In this document: positions 46,025 through 54,099 of the stretch, one piece after another
Position numbering within the stretch: position 1 is the first letter of the stretch
Layout of the letters: each line of letters begins with the position of its first letter
Source of the DNA: Streptomyces sp. XD-27
GTDB lineage: Bacteria > Actinomycetota > Actinomycetes > Streptomycetales > Streptomycetaceae
Reading direction: 5' to 3'
NCBI RefSeq assembly: GCF_030553055.1
Contig: NZ_CP130713.1
Coordinates: forward strand, 2,046,001-2,110,000
Length of the DNA stretch: 64,000 bases
The notes under the pieces: model-generated
Seen by the model: only the letters and a program-made list of their open reading frames with translations
What the model was told of the DNA's origin: nothing
Database searches by the model: none
Translations under genes and position numbers: made by a program

Positions 46025-46080
46025 CCCTCAGACCTCCCTCAGCTCCCGTACTCCCTCAGAACCCCCTCAGGGAGTACGGG
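46025..46080. repeat. CCCTCAG direct repeats and 12-bp inverted repeat next to the att site
   Basis: CCCTCAG occurs four times in one orientation at 46025, 46036, 46053 and 46064 (spacing 11, 17 and 11). CCCGTACTCCCT (46045-46056) and AGGGAGTACGGG (46069-46080) form a perfect inverted repeat. They lie 76 bp inside the predicted att core, where arm-type integrase sites occur in tyrosine-recombinase phages. Together with the att core, the XRE terminator and this array, the 378-bp gap 45781-46158 is largely accounted for. Confidence 0.55.
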
Positions 46081-46106
46081 AAACGCACAGGTCAACGGAC
46101 AGAAAG

Positions 46107-46135
46107 GCCGCCCCGCACGGTGAGTGCGGGGCGGC
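46107..46135 (-). terminator. Terminator hairpin of the XRE regulator gene
   Basis: GCCGCCCCGCAC (46107-46118) and GTGCGGGGCGGC (46124-46135) pair perfectly over a 5-nt loop. The hairpin begins 23 bp after the stop codon of the leftward XRE gene. Confidence 0.85.
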
Positions 46136-46158
46136 TCTGTACGTCGCAGCGCGTGGTG

Positions 46159-46761
46159 TCAGTCCTCGTCCATGGCATCCAGAATCCGTGCCGCATCGTC
46201 GGCCGCCGGCCCTTCCCCCTCGGCATGCGGGCGGTATGCGGCGAGGGCATAGCGCCGCTCGGAACGGCCACCGCCGGCACCGCTGGGCAGCGACCCCAGG
46301 AGGTCCTGTACGGCCCGCTCGTAGGCGTCCCGGGCGCGCGGGTCACCGCCGAGAGCGACGACGTCACGACCGAATTGATAGACCACCGGCAGGGCCTCCA
46401 GGATGTCTGAGCGATCCGGCGCGGAGCGCTTGGCCTCGGCCAGGAAGCGGCGACCTTCGCTGTCGACTCCGGCCACGTCCGGTCCACTGTCGAGGACCAC
46501 GGCAGGATCTTCGCCGGCCAGAATGCGGTCCGCCCACCCGGGGCGCCAGCCCAGCGCGGCCACGGCCAGCTCCAGAGACGGCGGCTTGTCACGCCTCTTC
46601 GGGACGACACCGTATTCCAGGTTGGCGATGCTGCGCGGGGTGACCTTGCCGCCGCGCTGTTCGACGAGGTCAGCCAGCTGTTCACGGGTGAGGTGCCGAC
46701 GGTCGCGGTCATCCCGGATCGCCCGGCCGAGCACAGCCCACTTTTCGGGGTCGCGAGTCAT
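46159..46761 (-). CDS. XRE-family regulator, probable prophage repressor
   Basis: 200 residues. The N-terminal HTH is LTREQLADLVEQRGG (about 25-39) with TPRSIANLEYG as recognition helix (about 43-53). The C-terminal part is helical with no peptidase motif, so an SOS-cleaved CI-type repressor is unlikely. ATG 46761 has GGAG 9 nt upstream; a longer frame to 46839 exists. Its position at the left end, transcribed away from the early genes, fits an immunity repressor. Confidence 0.85.
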   Translation of the reverse strand: MTRDPEKWAVLGRAIRDDRDRRHLTREQLADLVEQRGGKVTPRSIANLEYGVVPKRRDKPPSLELAVAALGWRPGWADRILAGEDPAVVLDSGPDVAGVDSEGRRFLAEAKRSAPDRSDILEALPVVYQFGRDVVALGGDPRARDAYERAVQDLLGSLPSGAGGGRSERRYALAAYRPHAEGEGPAADDAARILDAMDED

Positions 46762-46783
46762 GGCGAAGTCTCCGCTCGACGCA

Positions 46784-46929
46784 ACAGGAAGCAACGACAG
46801 GAAGCAAGCTACCAAGGCTGCCCTCACTGGGACAGACACAGCCCACTTCTTGCCTTTTAGTTCAATTTACTTCCGATTCTTTCTGCTCTCAGGGTTGCCC
46901 ATCTCGACCTCTGCTTCCTATTCTTTCCT
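46784..46929. promoter_or_regulatory. Immunity-type control region with repeated GGAAGYA sites
   Basis: ACAGGAAGCAA occurs twice in tandem (46784-46794, 46797-46807). On the minus strand two further imperfect 20-bp copies of AGAAAGAATMGGAAGYA lie at 46866-46885 and 46910-46929. The region is AT-rich for this genome and separates the leftward repressor from the rightward early genes. The remaining gap to 47108 holds nothing else that I can identify. Confidence 0.5.
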
Positions 46930-47108
46930 GCGAAGGTCTGGACGGCCTTCGTCAACCGGATCGAAGCCCTCCCCTCGTAGCTCTCCCGGATCGAGAGGGA
47001 TCTGACCGACTGGCCCTGACGCGCTCAGGCCACTCGCTCTCGCTCTACATGAAGAGCAGAGGACCCGGGCCGCGATCGCAGAGATCACCCGCCGAGAGGA
47101 CCGAAGTG

Positions 47109-47399
47109 ATGATCGAAGTCGAGCCGGATGAGTCTCCGCATCTCACCGTCAAGCAGCTCGCCAAGCGGTGGCACACCACACCGCAGGCGATCTACATGAT
47201 GCGCCACCGCAGGAAGGCCCCTCGCGGTTTCAAGCGTGGCCGGGAGGTGCTGTTCCCCCTCGCGGATGTCGCGCAGCACGAGGCCGCCGCTCAGGCCGAT
47301 GACCCGAAGTCGAATCCGGACCTGGACCCCACCCGCATCGCCCCTGAGTCTGCGAGGCCGAGGCGCCGCCGTATGACGCGGCGCTCCCTCGCGGCTTGA
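47109..47399 (+). CDS. Excisionase-like helix-turn-helix protein
   Basis: 96 residues. HLTVKQLAKRWHTTPQAIYMMR (HTH split: HLTVKQLAKRWH / TTPQAIYMMR, about 11-32) followed by RGREVLFPLADVAQHE, the winged-helix pattern of HTH_17 excisionase/AlpA-like proteins. A basic tail, RPRRRRMTRR, follows. Such proteins direct prophage excision or control early genes. ATG 47109 is chosen; GAGAGGA is about 8 nt upstream. Confidence 0.85.
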   Translation: MIEVEPDESPHLTVKQLAKRWHTTPQAIYMMRHRRKAPRGFKRGREVLFPLADVAQHEAAAQADDPKSNPDLDPTRIAPESARPRRRRMTRRSLAA

Positions 47400-47453
47400 A
47401 CAACGGATGCCCCCCGAGCGCCAGCCCTGGGGCGCCCCCAACCCGAGAAGGGA

Positions 47454-47711
47454 ATGGAGCAGACCGTGACAGACCAACCCAGCCCGCAGACGCTCGCCAA
47501 CCAGAAGCCGTCCATCGCGGCTCTGGCAAGCCTGACGGAGATTTTCGGCCATCTTCCGATGCCTTACATCACCGTCAGCACCACTGGCCCCATGGTCGGC
47601 CTCCAACTCCCCACACCGTGCGACTTCAAGACATGGCGCGAGGGGCTCCAGGTCAAGCCCTGCTCGGTCACCCTGAACACCTACTCAGCGCTCGGTACAT
47701 CGGGGGCGTGA
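47454..47711 (+). CDS. Phage hypothetical protein
   Basis: 85 residues, mostly beta-rich: PYITVSTTGPMVGLQLPTP, then DFKTWREGLQVKPCSVTLN. No motif is recognised. ATG 47454 follows GAGAAGGGA; a GTG at 47466 with GGAG upstream is an alternative. It ends 1 bp before the GTG of the YqaJ gene. Function unknown. Confidence 0.75.
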   Translation: MEQTVTDQPSPQTLANQKPSIAALASLTEIFGHLPMPYITVSTTGPMVGLQLPTPCDFKTWREGLQVKPCSVTLNTYSALGTSGA

Positions 47712-47712
47712 A

Positions 47713-48774
47713 GTGACCTCCGCCGATCAGGAGTCTGTGACCATGACGCCGACCGGTGTCGTCGTCGCCCCGCCGAGTCTCGACCGTAAGCAGTGGCTCG
47801 CCGCGCGCCGTACAGGGGTTGGCGGGTCCGAGGTCGCCGCGGTGCTGGGCATGAGCAGGTACGCCTCGTCGCTTGAGGTCTACCTCGACAAGGTCGGCGA
47901 GATGCCGCTCGACTGGCCGCAGTCGCCCGAGCTCGCCGAGGCTGCGTTCTGGGGCCTGGCGCACGAGCCGACGATCGCCGCCGAGTTCGCCCGGCGGACC
48001 GGTCTCCGCGTCGTCGAGGGCCCGGGGATGCTGGCGAACGTCGAACGTCGTTGGATGCTGGCGAACGTCGACCGGTACGTGCTCGACGAGGGCGAGTCGA
48101 CGCCGTCGAGCCTGCTGGAGATCAAGACCCGGTCTGCGTTCCAGCTCGACGAGTGGCTGCTCGGCGTACCGGACCAGCCGGCCCTGCAAACGCACTGGTA
48201 CCTCGCCGTGACCGGCTACGCGCACGCGCACGTCGCCGCGCTGCTCGGAGGTAACCGGCTGATCATTCACCGCGTCGAGCGCGACGAGCAGCTCGTCGAG
48301 CACCTCGTGCAGCTCGTCGGCGACTTCTGGCAGTGCGTGCAGGATCGGACGCCGCCGCCCGTCGACGGCTCCGAGGCGACCGAGGAACTGCTCGGCCACC
48401 TCTACAAGGTCAAGACGGACGCTGTGACCGTCGCCGATCCGGCCGAGGTCTTGCCGCTGCTGGAGCGCCGCCGCGAGCTCAAAGCGCGCGCGGCGAGGAC
48501 CGCCGACGAGCTGCGCGAGGTCGACAACCAGTTGAAGGCCACGGCAGGCGAGGCCGAGGTCGTCAAGGTGCAGGGCACCGTCGCCTACACCTACCGGCAG
48601 AACGGCCCGCTTGCGGCGAAACGATTCGCCGCCGCGCACCCGGACCTCGCGCGCCAGTACATGCACCGCGTCGACGCGCTCGATACCAAGCGCCTCGCCG
48701 CCGAGCACCCCGACGAGTTCCGGGCGCACCGCGCCCGACGCCTCGTCGTTCCCGAGGAGAGCACCGCAGCGTGA
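47713..48774 (+). CDS. YqaJ-like viral recombinase exonuclease
   Basis: 353 residues. The nuclease half (about 20-215) shows GVGGSEVAAVLGMS, GLAHEPTIAAEFA and SLLEIKTRS, the Glu/Asp-Lys signature of lambda-exonuclease-type PD-(D/E)XK enzymes. A helical C-terminus with LLERRRELKARAARTADEL follows. It would resect double-strand ends and hand the single strand to RecT. The start is GTG 47713, with an ATG at residue 11 as an alternative. The stop overlaps recT. Confidence 0.9.
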   Translation: MTSADQESVTMTPTGVVVAPPSLDRKQWLAARRTGVGGSEVAAVLGMSRYASSLEVYLDKVGEMPLDWPQSPELAEAAFWGLAHEPTIAAEFARRTGLRVVEGPGMLANVERRWMLANVDRYVLDEGESTPSSLLEIKTRSAFQLDEWLLGVPDQPALQTHWYLAVTGYAHAHVAALLGGNRLIIHRVERDEQLVEHLVQLVGDFWQCVQDRTPPPVDGSEATEELLGHLYKVKTDAVTVADPAEVLPLLERRRELKARAARTADELREVDNQLKATAGEAEVVKVQGTVAYTYRQNGPLAAKRFAAAHPDLARQYMHRVDALDTKRLAAEHPDEFRAHRARRLVVPEESTAA

Positions 48775-49682
48775 GCACCAATCTTGCCGAGCGCGTCGCG
48801 AACCGTCGCAACTCCCCCGCCCGCCAGCCTGCCCACCGCGGCGCCGCCGCGCAGCAGCCCAACCTCGTGCAGTTCGTGCAGTCCATGCGCGGCGAGATCG
48901 CCCGCGCGCTGCCCGCGCGCGTCGCCAGCCCCGAGCGCATCGCCCGTATAGCCCTTACCGAGCTGCGCAGGGTCGAGCACCTCGCCGAGTGCACGCAAGA
49001 GTCGTTCGGCGGCGCGCTGATGACCTGCGCGCAGCTCGGCCTCGAACCGGGCGGCGCGCTCGGCGAGGCGTACCTGCTCCCCTTCTGGTCGAAGAAGGCG
49101 CGGGCGTATGAGGTGCAGCTCGTCATCGGCTATCAGGGCATGATCCGCCTGTTCTGGCAGCATCCTGCCGCCGCGGGACTCGCCGCGCACGCGGTGTACG
49201 AGAACGACGAGTTCGAGTTCGAGTACGGTCTCGCCCCGGTCCTGCGGCACAAGCCGGCCCGGTCCAACCGCGGGCGCCCGACGCACTATTACGCCGTCGC
49301 GACCATGGCGAACGGGGGCTCGGCGTTCGTCGTGATGAGCGTCGAGGAAGTCGAGGCCATCCGGCAGCGCAGCAAGTCGCGCGACTCCGGCCCGTGGTCG
49401 ACGGACTACGACGCGATGGCCTGTAAGACCGTGATCCGACAGCTTTTCAAGCTGCTGCCGAAGTCGCCCGAGCTCGCCCGCGCGGTCGCCCACGACGAGG
49501 GCGTGCGGCGCGATACCTCGCCCGAGGGGCTCGACGTTCCGCCGGACTACATCGAGGGCGAGGTCGTCGAGCAGCAGCCCGCCGCGGCCACCGGGCAGGG
49601 CGTGGTCGAGGACGTGCCCGCGGAGTTCGTCGGCTGGCCCGAGGCCGCCGAGCCGGCCGCCGCGGAGGCTGCCGCGCCGTGA
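48771..49682 (+). CDS. recT: RecT single-strand annealing protein
   Basis: 303 residues. TQESFGGALMTCAQLGLEPG (about 77-96) and LVIGYQGMIRLF (about 115-126) are RecT hallmarks, followed by EYGLAPVLRHKP and the helical TDYDAMACKTVIRQLFKLLP. The C-terminus is acidic and Ala/Glu-rich. It anneals strands for phage recombination together with the YqaJ exonuclease, whose stop it overlaps (GTGA, 48771-48774). Confidence 0.93.
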   Translation: MSTNLAERVANRRNSPARQPAHRGAAAQQPNLVQFVQSMRGEIARALPARVASPERIARIALTELRRVEHLAECTQESFGGALMTCAQLGLEPGGALGEAYLLPFWSKKARAYEVQLVIGYQGMIRLFWQHPAAAGLAAHAVYENDEFEFEYGLAPVLRHKPARSNRGRPTHYYAVATMANGGSAFVVMSVEEVEAIRQRSKSRDSGPWSTDYDAMACKTVIRQLFKLLPKSPELARAVAHDEGVRRDTSPEGLDVPPDYIEGEVVEQQPAAATGQGVVEDVPAEFVGWPEAAEPAAAEAAAP

Positions 49683-49864
49683 CTCCAGCGCCGGCCATCG
49701 ACTACCGGTGCCGGTACTGGGACGGGACGGGGCGCCGCTACTGCGGTGCCCCGGGCGCCCGCCGCTATCTGCCCGGCTATCGCTGCCCCCTCCACACCCC
49801 CTCGGCCGTCGCCGGCCGCCCCGAACCCAACACCCCCGCGTCCAGGAAGGAGCCGGCCCCGTGA
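49679..49864 (+). CDS. Small Cys-rich phage protein
   Basis: 61 residues. CRYWDGTGRRYCGAPGARRY followed by RCPLHTP gives three Cys and a His that could bind zinc. It is coupled to recT (GTGA at 49679-49682) and to the next gene (GTGA at 49861-49864). Such short C-x10-C...C-x-x-H proteins occur widely in actinophage early regions, with no known function. Confidence 0.75.
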   Translation: MTPAPAIDYRCRYWDGTGRRYCGAPGARRYLPGYRCPLHTPSAVAGRPEPNTPASRKEPAP

Positions 49865-50814
49865 CGTGGTTCAAGATCGACGACAGCGCGCACATGCACC
49901 CGAAGTTCATCGCCGCGGGGAACGCCGCGCTCGGTCTGTGGCTGCGCTGCGGCGCGTTCTGCGCGCAGCACCTCACTGAGGGCACCGTGCCCGGCACCGT
50001 CGCCAAGCAGTACGGCACCGCCCCGCAGGCCCGCAAGCTCGTCGCGGTCGGGCTGTGGCACGAGCGGGGGCACGACTGCCCCAGGTGCGCGCAGCCCGAG
50101 GCCGGCGACTACGTCGTGCACGACTATTTCGAGGCCGGCCGCAACAGCACCCGGGCCCAGGTCGAGGCCAACCGCGTCGCCGCCGCGGAGCGCAAGGCCA
50201 AGAGCCGAACGCGCGGAAATGCGACCCGAATCGGCGACGAATCGCCGACGAATCGTGCGCGAAACGAGCGCGGATCGTCGCCGAACGGCGAGCGAAACGC
50301 ACCCTCGTTTCCGGACGGAAGCGCAGGTCAAGAGGGGGTGTCACAGCGTGACACCGTGGATGGCGTCACAGGCTCCCAAGCCAGCACCAAGCCTTACCCC
50401 TCTACTTCCTACGGAAGTAGAGGACAACAAGCTAGCCCGGACGAACCGCGGATCGCCGAGCCCGTACGGCCTCTCGTCGACGCCATGACCGCCGCGCGCA
50501 TGGTCGTCTCGTGGGAGCTCGGGCCGGCCGAGTGGGTGCTGCTGCAAGCCCTGATCGAGCGTTGTGGCGTGCAGGTCCTCGTCGACCACGCTGGCAGCGC
50601 ATGGCAGGGCGCCCGGACCCGGCCGCGCAGTGCCCGGTACTTCCTGCCCGGCTGGCGCTCCCTTCCCGCCATGCCGCCCCGCGCCGCCGACTCAACCGGC
50701 CGCGGCTCGAACGTCGTTGCTCTGCACGGCTCGCGCCCCTCGACGACCGATCAGCGCGTACGCGAGGGCCTCGACCTCGCCGCCCGACTGCGTGAACAGG
50801 AGGCTGCCCAGTGA
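49861..50814 (+). CDS. Phage replication initiator-like protein
   Basis: 317 residues. The N-terminal winged-helix-like region starts TWFKIDDSAHMHPKF, with Cys/His in HDCPRCAQPEAGDY and VHDYFEAGRN. A long disordered middle (about 125-225, rich in Arg/Ser/Asn) is followed by a C-terminal helical domain (SWELGPAEWVLLQALIERCG). This layout is common in actinophage proteins annotated as replication or DnaD-like; the sequence does not prove it. GTG start coupled to the previous gene. Confidence 0.8.
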   Translation: MTWFKIDDSAHMHPKFIAAGNAALGLWLRCGAFCAQHLTEGTVPGTVAKQYGTAPQARKLVAVGLWHERGHDCPRCAQPEAGDYVVHDYFEAGRNSTRAQVEANRVAAAERKAKSRTRGNATRIGDESPTNRARNERGSSPNGERNAPSFPDGSAGQEGVSQRDTVDGVTGSQASTKPYPSTSYGSRGQQASPDEPRIAEPVRPLVDAMTAARMVVSWELGPAEWVLLQALIERCGVQVLVDHAGSAWQGARTRPRSARYFLPGWRSLPAMPPRAADSTGRGSNVVALHGSRPSTTDQRVREGLDLAARLREQEAAQ

Positions 50815-51536
50815 CCCCCGCAGACGCCGCCGAGCTACTCGCCCACTGCGCCGCGTTCGACCGCCGCACCATCGGCGAGGCCGACGCCCGCGCATGGGCC
50901 CGCGCGCTGCACGACGTGCCCCTCGACGACGACCTGCTCGACTCCGTCGCCGAGCACTACGCGCACACCGACAAGTGGATCACTGTTGCCCAGGTGCGGG
51001 AGATGCGCGCCCGTATCCGCGTCGGCCGCATCGACGCCGCGCACCCGGTCTACGACGGCAACCCGGACGAGACCGGCGAGCAGTTCGTCGCCCGCCGTCA
51101 GGCGCAGCTCACCGCGGCGGCCGAGGGTTCCCTGCCCGCGCGCACCATCACACAGGCAATCAGCGCCGCCCGGCCGCGGGACGTACGCGCACTCGTCGCT
51201 GGCGTCGGGCGCACCGTCGAGCCGGCCGAGCCGCGCCCGTACATCGACCCGACCACCCGTGCCGAGCTGCGCGCATCGCTGCCCAACCAGCGGGCCGCCC
51301 TCGTCGAGCTCACCGTCGCCTGCCCGAACGAGCTGTGCCGCGCCGCGGTCAGCCGCTGGTGCAAGTCCTCGCGCGGCGCCGAACTGCGCACCACCGTGCA
51401 CGGCCGCCGACGCGACGCCTACGCCACCGAGCACACCACCTGTCCGGAGTGCGGCGCCCCGCCTCGCCAGAACTGCACCACCACCGAACCGCACCCCGCC
51501 CGCATCCGGGCCGCCGTACTGGAGGTCGCCGCATGA
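50811..51536 (+). CDS. Helicase-loader-like protein with C-terminal zinc finger
   Basis: 241 residues. The N-terminal helices (DAAELLAHCAAFDRRTIGE...WARALHDVPLDD, about 5-60) resemble phage helicase loaders of the G39P type. HPVYDGNPDE links to the rest. The C-terminus has CPNELCRAAVSRWC and CPECGAPPRQNC, two likely zinc sites. It would act with the preceding initiator in phage DNA replication. GTG start coupled (GTGA, 50811-50814). Confidence 0.75.
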   Translation: MTPADAAELLAHCAAFDRRTIGEADARAWARALHDVPLDDDLLDSVAEHYAHTDKWITVAQVREMRARIRVGRIDAAHPVYDGNPDETGEQFVARRQAQLTAAAEGSLPARTITQAISAARPRDVRALVAGVGRTVEPAEPRPYIDPTTRAELRASLPNQRAALVELTVACPNELCRAAVSRWCKSSRGAELRTTVHGRRRDAYATEHTTCPECGAPPRQNCTTTEPHPARIRAAVLEVAA

Positions 51537-51598
51537 CTGGTCGTCGGCACCACACCACCAAGAACGCCCGCCGCACCGCCGGAGGACGCCGCCGATGA
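51533..51598 (+). CDS. Very small basic reading frame in the replication block
   Basis: 21 codons, ATG 51533 to TGA 51598, encoding a His/Arg/Lys-rich peptide. It is coupled to the genes on both sides by ATGA overlaps. It may be a real basic peptide or only a relay that keeps ribosomes moving between the loader gene and the next gene. GGAGG inside it would serve as the next gene's ribosome site. Confidence 0.35.
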   Translation: MTGRRHHTTKNARRTAGGRRR

Positions 51599-51840
51599 CT
51601 CCAGCAGCCGCACGCGCCGCAATCGCCGCCCACCTGACCGACGAACTCGACGTGCAACCCCACCTCGCCACACTCACCGCCGCATCCCTCCTCGACCGCC
51701 TCGCCATCGACGGATGGGAGATCACCAGCACCCAGCACGCGCGACCGGTCGCGCCTCGCGCGCGGGAGTCCTCGCGCGCTCGGCGCCTCGCCGCTCGCCT
51801 GCTGCGCCGTGCCCGTACGGACGGAGACAACGCCCGATGA
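51595..51840 (+). CDS. Small phage protein, hypothetical
   Basis: 81 residues, Ala/Arg-rich with helices (AARAAIAAHLTDELDV, LLDRLAIDGWEI). It carries a basic C-terminal tail. GGAGG lies 10 nt upstream. It is coupled at both ends (ATGA). Function unknown. Confidence 0.65.
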   Translation: MTPAAARAAIAAHLTDELDVQPHLATLTAASLLDRLAIDGWEITSTQHARPVAPRARESSRARRLAARLLRRARTDGDNAR

Positions 51841-52022
51841 CCGTCGACCCCGTGCTCGCCCTGGTCGCGCTGCTCGCCCCCGTCGCGGTCACCCTGCTCG
51901 CCCGCTTCACCGGCCGCCGGCCGCCCGGACCGCTGTGCCGTGCGGACCCGAGCAGGAGCGCCCGCCCCTGCACGCAACGCTGCCCCGCCTGTACCGCGCT
52001 GACGAAGGAGCGCCACCGATGA
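51837..52022 (+). CDS. Small phage membrane protein
   Basis: 61 residues with a single N-terminal membrane helix (PVLALVALLAPVAVTLLARF) and a cytoplasmic tail with three Cys (LCRADPSRSARPCTQRCPAC). The tail could bind a metal. It is coupled on both sides by ATGA overlaps. Function unknown. Confidence 0.65.
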   Translation: MTVDPVLALVALLAPVAVTLLARFTGRRPPGPLCRADPSRSARPCTQRCPACTALTKERHR

Positions 52023-52399
52023 CCACGCCCGCCCACATGAGCAGCCGCCGCGACCGCCGCGCCACCCGCGAGGCCGAGCGCAACGCGCGCCGCGAGCGCA
52101 TCCGCATACTGCTCGCCCGTGCCGACCGCGGCGTGCTCACTGCCGAGGACGCCGCCCAACTGCGCGGCGACGTCGAGGCCGAGGTCACCGAGTGCGACAC
52201 CCACCGGCGCAGCGCCGGCGGACAGCAGGCCGCGGCCATGCGGCTGCACCGCCGAGTCGAGGCAGCCGAGCAGGCCATCGTCGAGTTGGAAGCCGAGCGC
52301 GACAGCGTCGCCCGGGACGCCGCGGGCGCCCTCGCCGCACCCGGCCGCGACGGGACGGCCCGTCCTGCGTTCGACAACGAGGACCAGGCCGCCGCGTAG
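52019..52399 (+). CDS. Coiled-coil phage protein, hypothetical
   Basis: 126 residues, strongly charged. A basic head (SSRRDRRATREAERNARRER) precedes a coiled coil (about 80-100, RVEAAEQAIVELEAERDSVA). It resembles small phage scaffold or DNA-binding accessory proteins only in composition. Function unknown. Confidence 0.7.
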   Translation: MTTPAHMSSRRDRRATREAERNARRERIRILLARADRGVLTAEDAAQLRGDVEAEVTECDTHRRSAGGQQAAAMRLHRRVEAAEQAIVELEAERDSVARDAAGALAAPGRDGTARPAFDNEDQAAA

Positions 52400-52443
52400 C
52401 CGCACTCGCCCCCACCCGCCGAGCCCATCGAGGAGAGAGACCC

Positions 52444-53250
52444 GTGCAGCACCCCGTCGCCAACCGCACCGCCGCCCGCCTGCGCACCATCCGTGAGCAG
52501 TGGGGCGCCCTGCTCGCCGCCATCGAGACGCCGCCCGCCCCCTCGACCTGGCCGCCCGCCGAAACCCGCGCGTTCCTGCACACCGGGACCGCCGACGAGG
52601 GCACCCTGCTGGTCCTTGACCGGGCACCGCTCGTGCTCCGCGAGCACCCGGCGCCCGCCAACCTCGACGCACTCGACGCCGCCATGTACGTCGAGCGGCA
52701 GGTGTTCGACCTTGCCGACACCCTCGCCGCGGCCGTGCAGCACACCGCCGTCGACGACCCCCGCAGGTGGACCTACCAGGACCCGGGCGCACCAGACGCA
52801 CGCACCGCCGCTGGCTCCCGCGCGCACGGGCTGCATTGGGCCGCCCTGTACGTCGAGGGGCGCGTGCTCAACGAGGACACCGAGCCCGAGCTGCTCGCCG
52901 ACGGCACCCTCACATCGGCCCCGTTCGCCGTCCTGCCCGAGCACCTGCTGCACGAGGCCGCGCAGGTGGCACGAGCGTGCGAGCAGCGCGTCGCGCGCAT
53001 CCTCTCCGCGGACGCCATCACCGGGAGCCGGACCCTGCCGACGCCATGCCCGTCGTGCAGAGGCGCCCTGGTGGTGCGCGCCGCGCCAGCCGAGCCGCCG
53101 ACCGTGACCTGCCGTACGGGCGCAGGGTGCGGAGCGGACACCCGCCAGGACGCCCGCGGACGCCGCGTGTGGGAGTGGCCAGCCTGCCTGCCGCTGCTGC
53201 TGCTCAGCGCCGGGCAGACCGAGGCGGACGCCGCCCGAGACGCTGCGTAG
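52444..53250 (+). CDS. Phage protein with C-terminal Cys cluster, hypothetical
   Basis: 268 residues from GTG 52444, with GGAG 9 nt upstream. The N-terminal two-thirds is helical (IREQWGALLAAIETPP, AAMYVERQVFDLADTLAAAVQ). The C-terminus has CPSCRGALVV and CRTGAGCG, a likely zinc ribbon, and then a hydrophobic LPLLLLSAG. Such proteins are frequent in Streptomyces phage early regions. Function unknown. A terminator hairpin follows at 53317-53337. Confidence 0.75.
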   Translation: MQHPVANRTAARLRTIREQWGALLAAIETPPAPSTWPPAETRAFLHTGTADEGTLLVLDRAPLVLREHPAPANLDALDAAMYVERQVFDLADTLAAAVQHTAVDDPRRWTYQDPGAPDARTAAGSRAHGLHWAALYVEGRVLNEDTEPELLADGTLTSAPFAVLPEHLLHEAAQVARACEQRVARILSADAITGSRTLPTPCPSCRGALVVRAAPAEPPTVTCRTGAGCGADTRQDARGRRVWEWPACLPLLLLSAGQTEADAARDAA

Positions 53251-53316
53251 GAGAGGGGCGCCAGCCGGGCCAACGGGGGTAGGCCGGCTCGCGCCTCTCT
53301 TGAGCGTTAGCAGTAC

Positions 53317-53337
53317 GCCCCGCCCCCTCAGCGGGGC
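53317..53337 (+). terminator. Hairpin after the early gene block
   Basis: GCCCCGC (53317-53323) and GCGGGGC (53331-53337) form a 7-bp stem over a 7-nt loop, 66 bp after the stop codon of the last gene of the early block. Confidence 0.65.
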
Positions 53338-53405
53338 ATTCACATATCCGCTGGGAGGCAGCGTCGCGGCCGGGCTGGTCGTCGACCCCTGGCACAATGC
53401 AGGCC

Positions 53406-53951
53406 ATGGATATAGGGGGTTCGGCATCAATTGCCGCCGTGGGAGCCGTAGTTGCCGCCGCACTCGGGGCATGGGGGGTAGTTCGCGCAGCCAAACACAA
53501 CAGCCGGGCGCAGCGCAGCGGCCAACACGAACACTGGCGGCGACAGGGGCGCCGAGAGGCTTACGCCGCCTTCATCGATGTCGCGACGGATTACAACTCG
53601 ATTGCTGCGCGGGCAGTCAGTCTCGCGTGGACACATGAACAGCGGACTCCCGAACTGCAAGCCCTCCTCGACCGCGGCTTCGAGCTCGACGACCCCCTCG
53701 TCAAAGCAACTTCTGTCATCAAGATCGAGGGACCCAGGGAGGTCGCCGCAGCAGCGGCCGAGCTGGCTCGCGCCCTGCAATGGCGCCTTCACGACGCTAA
53801 ACGCCGACATGAACCGATCCATCCACTACCGGGCAACGCACCGCCGCCGCCACCGCGAACGCTGCCCCCCGGACCTGTCACCACAGAGATGAACACCTTC
53901 CACGCTCTGGCGCGCCTCGCACTCGACGACCCCAGTGCAGCTCTTGGATAG
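53406..53951 (+). CDS. Membrane-anchored phage protein, hypothetical
   Basis: 181 residues from ATG 53406 (a second ATG at 53397 is possible). One N-terminal membrane helix (ASIAAVGAVVAAALGAWGVV) is followed by HWRRQGRREAYAAFIDVATD and a helical domain. This RRQGRREAY motif family is frequent in Streptomyces mobile elements with unknown role. Flanked by hairpins, it is probably a separate transcription unit. Confidence 0.8.
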   Translation: MDIGGSASIAAVGAVVAAALGAWGVVRAAKHNSRAQRSGQHEHWRRQGRREAYAAFIDVATDYNSIAARAVSLAWTHEQRTPELQALLDRGFELDDPLVKATSVIKIEGPREVAAAAAELARALQWRLHDAKRRHEPIHPLPGNAPPPPPRTLPPGPVTTEMNTFHALARLALDDPSAALG

Positions 53952-54058
53952 GGAGGCATCCGGCGCGGCGACGCCCCTTCATCAAGAGGTTGCACCGTTG
54001 CCATTTCGTGACCTAATGTTGGGGGCGTCTCCGGCGTGCTCGGAAACGGCCCCGACTT

Positions 54059-54093
54059 GTACGCCCCACCGACTCCCCCTCGGCGGGGCGTAC
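54059..54093. terminator. Bidirectional hairpin between convergent genes
   Basis: GTACGCCCC (54059-54067) pairs with GGGGCGTAC (54085-54093), and an inner CCGA/TCGG extends the stem with one mismatch. It lies between the rightward membrane-protein gene and the leftward gene at 54100, so it may serve both. Confidence 0.7.
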
Positions 54094-54099
54094 GCATGT

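Noticed and set aside
45883..46280. A complete RNase P RNA gene on the minus strand
   Set aside because: The 5' and middle conserved parts are not present; an XRE terminator and gene occupy that space. Only the 3' end is there.
45852..46643. A 263-codon plus-strand frame across the att site
   Set aside because: It crosses the rnpB fragment, the terminator and the XRE gene, and has no domain-like composition.
46403..47005. Plus-strand frame opposite the XRE gene
   Set aside because: Antisense of a well-supported HTH gene; Ser/Arg-rich with no domain.
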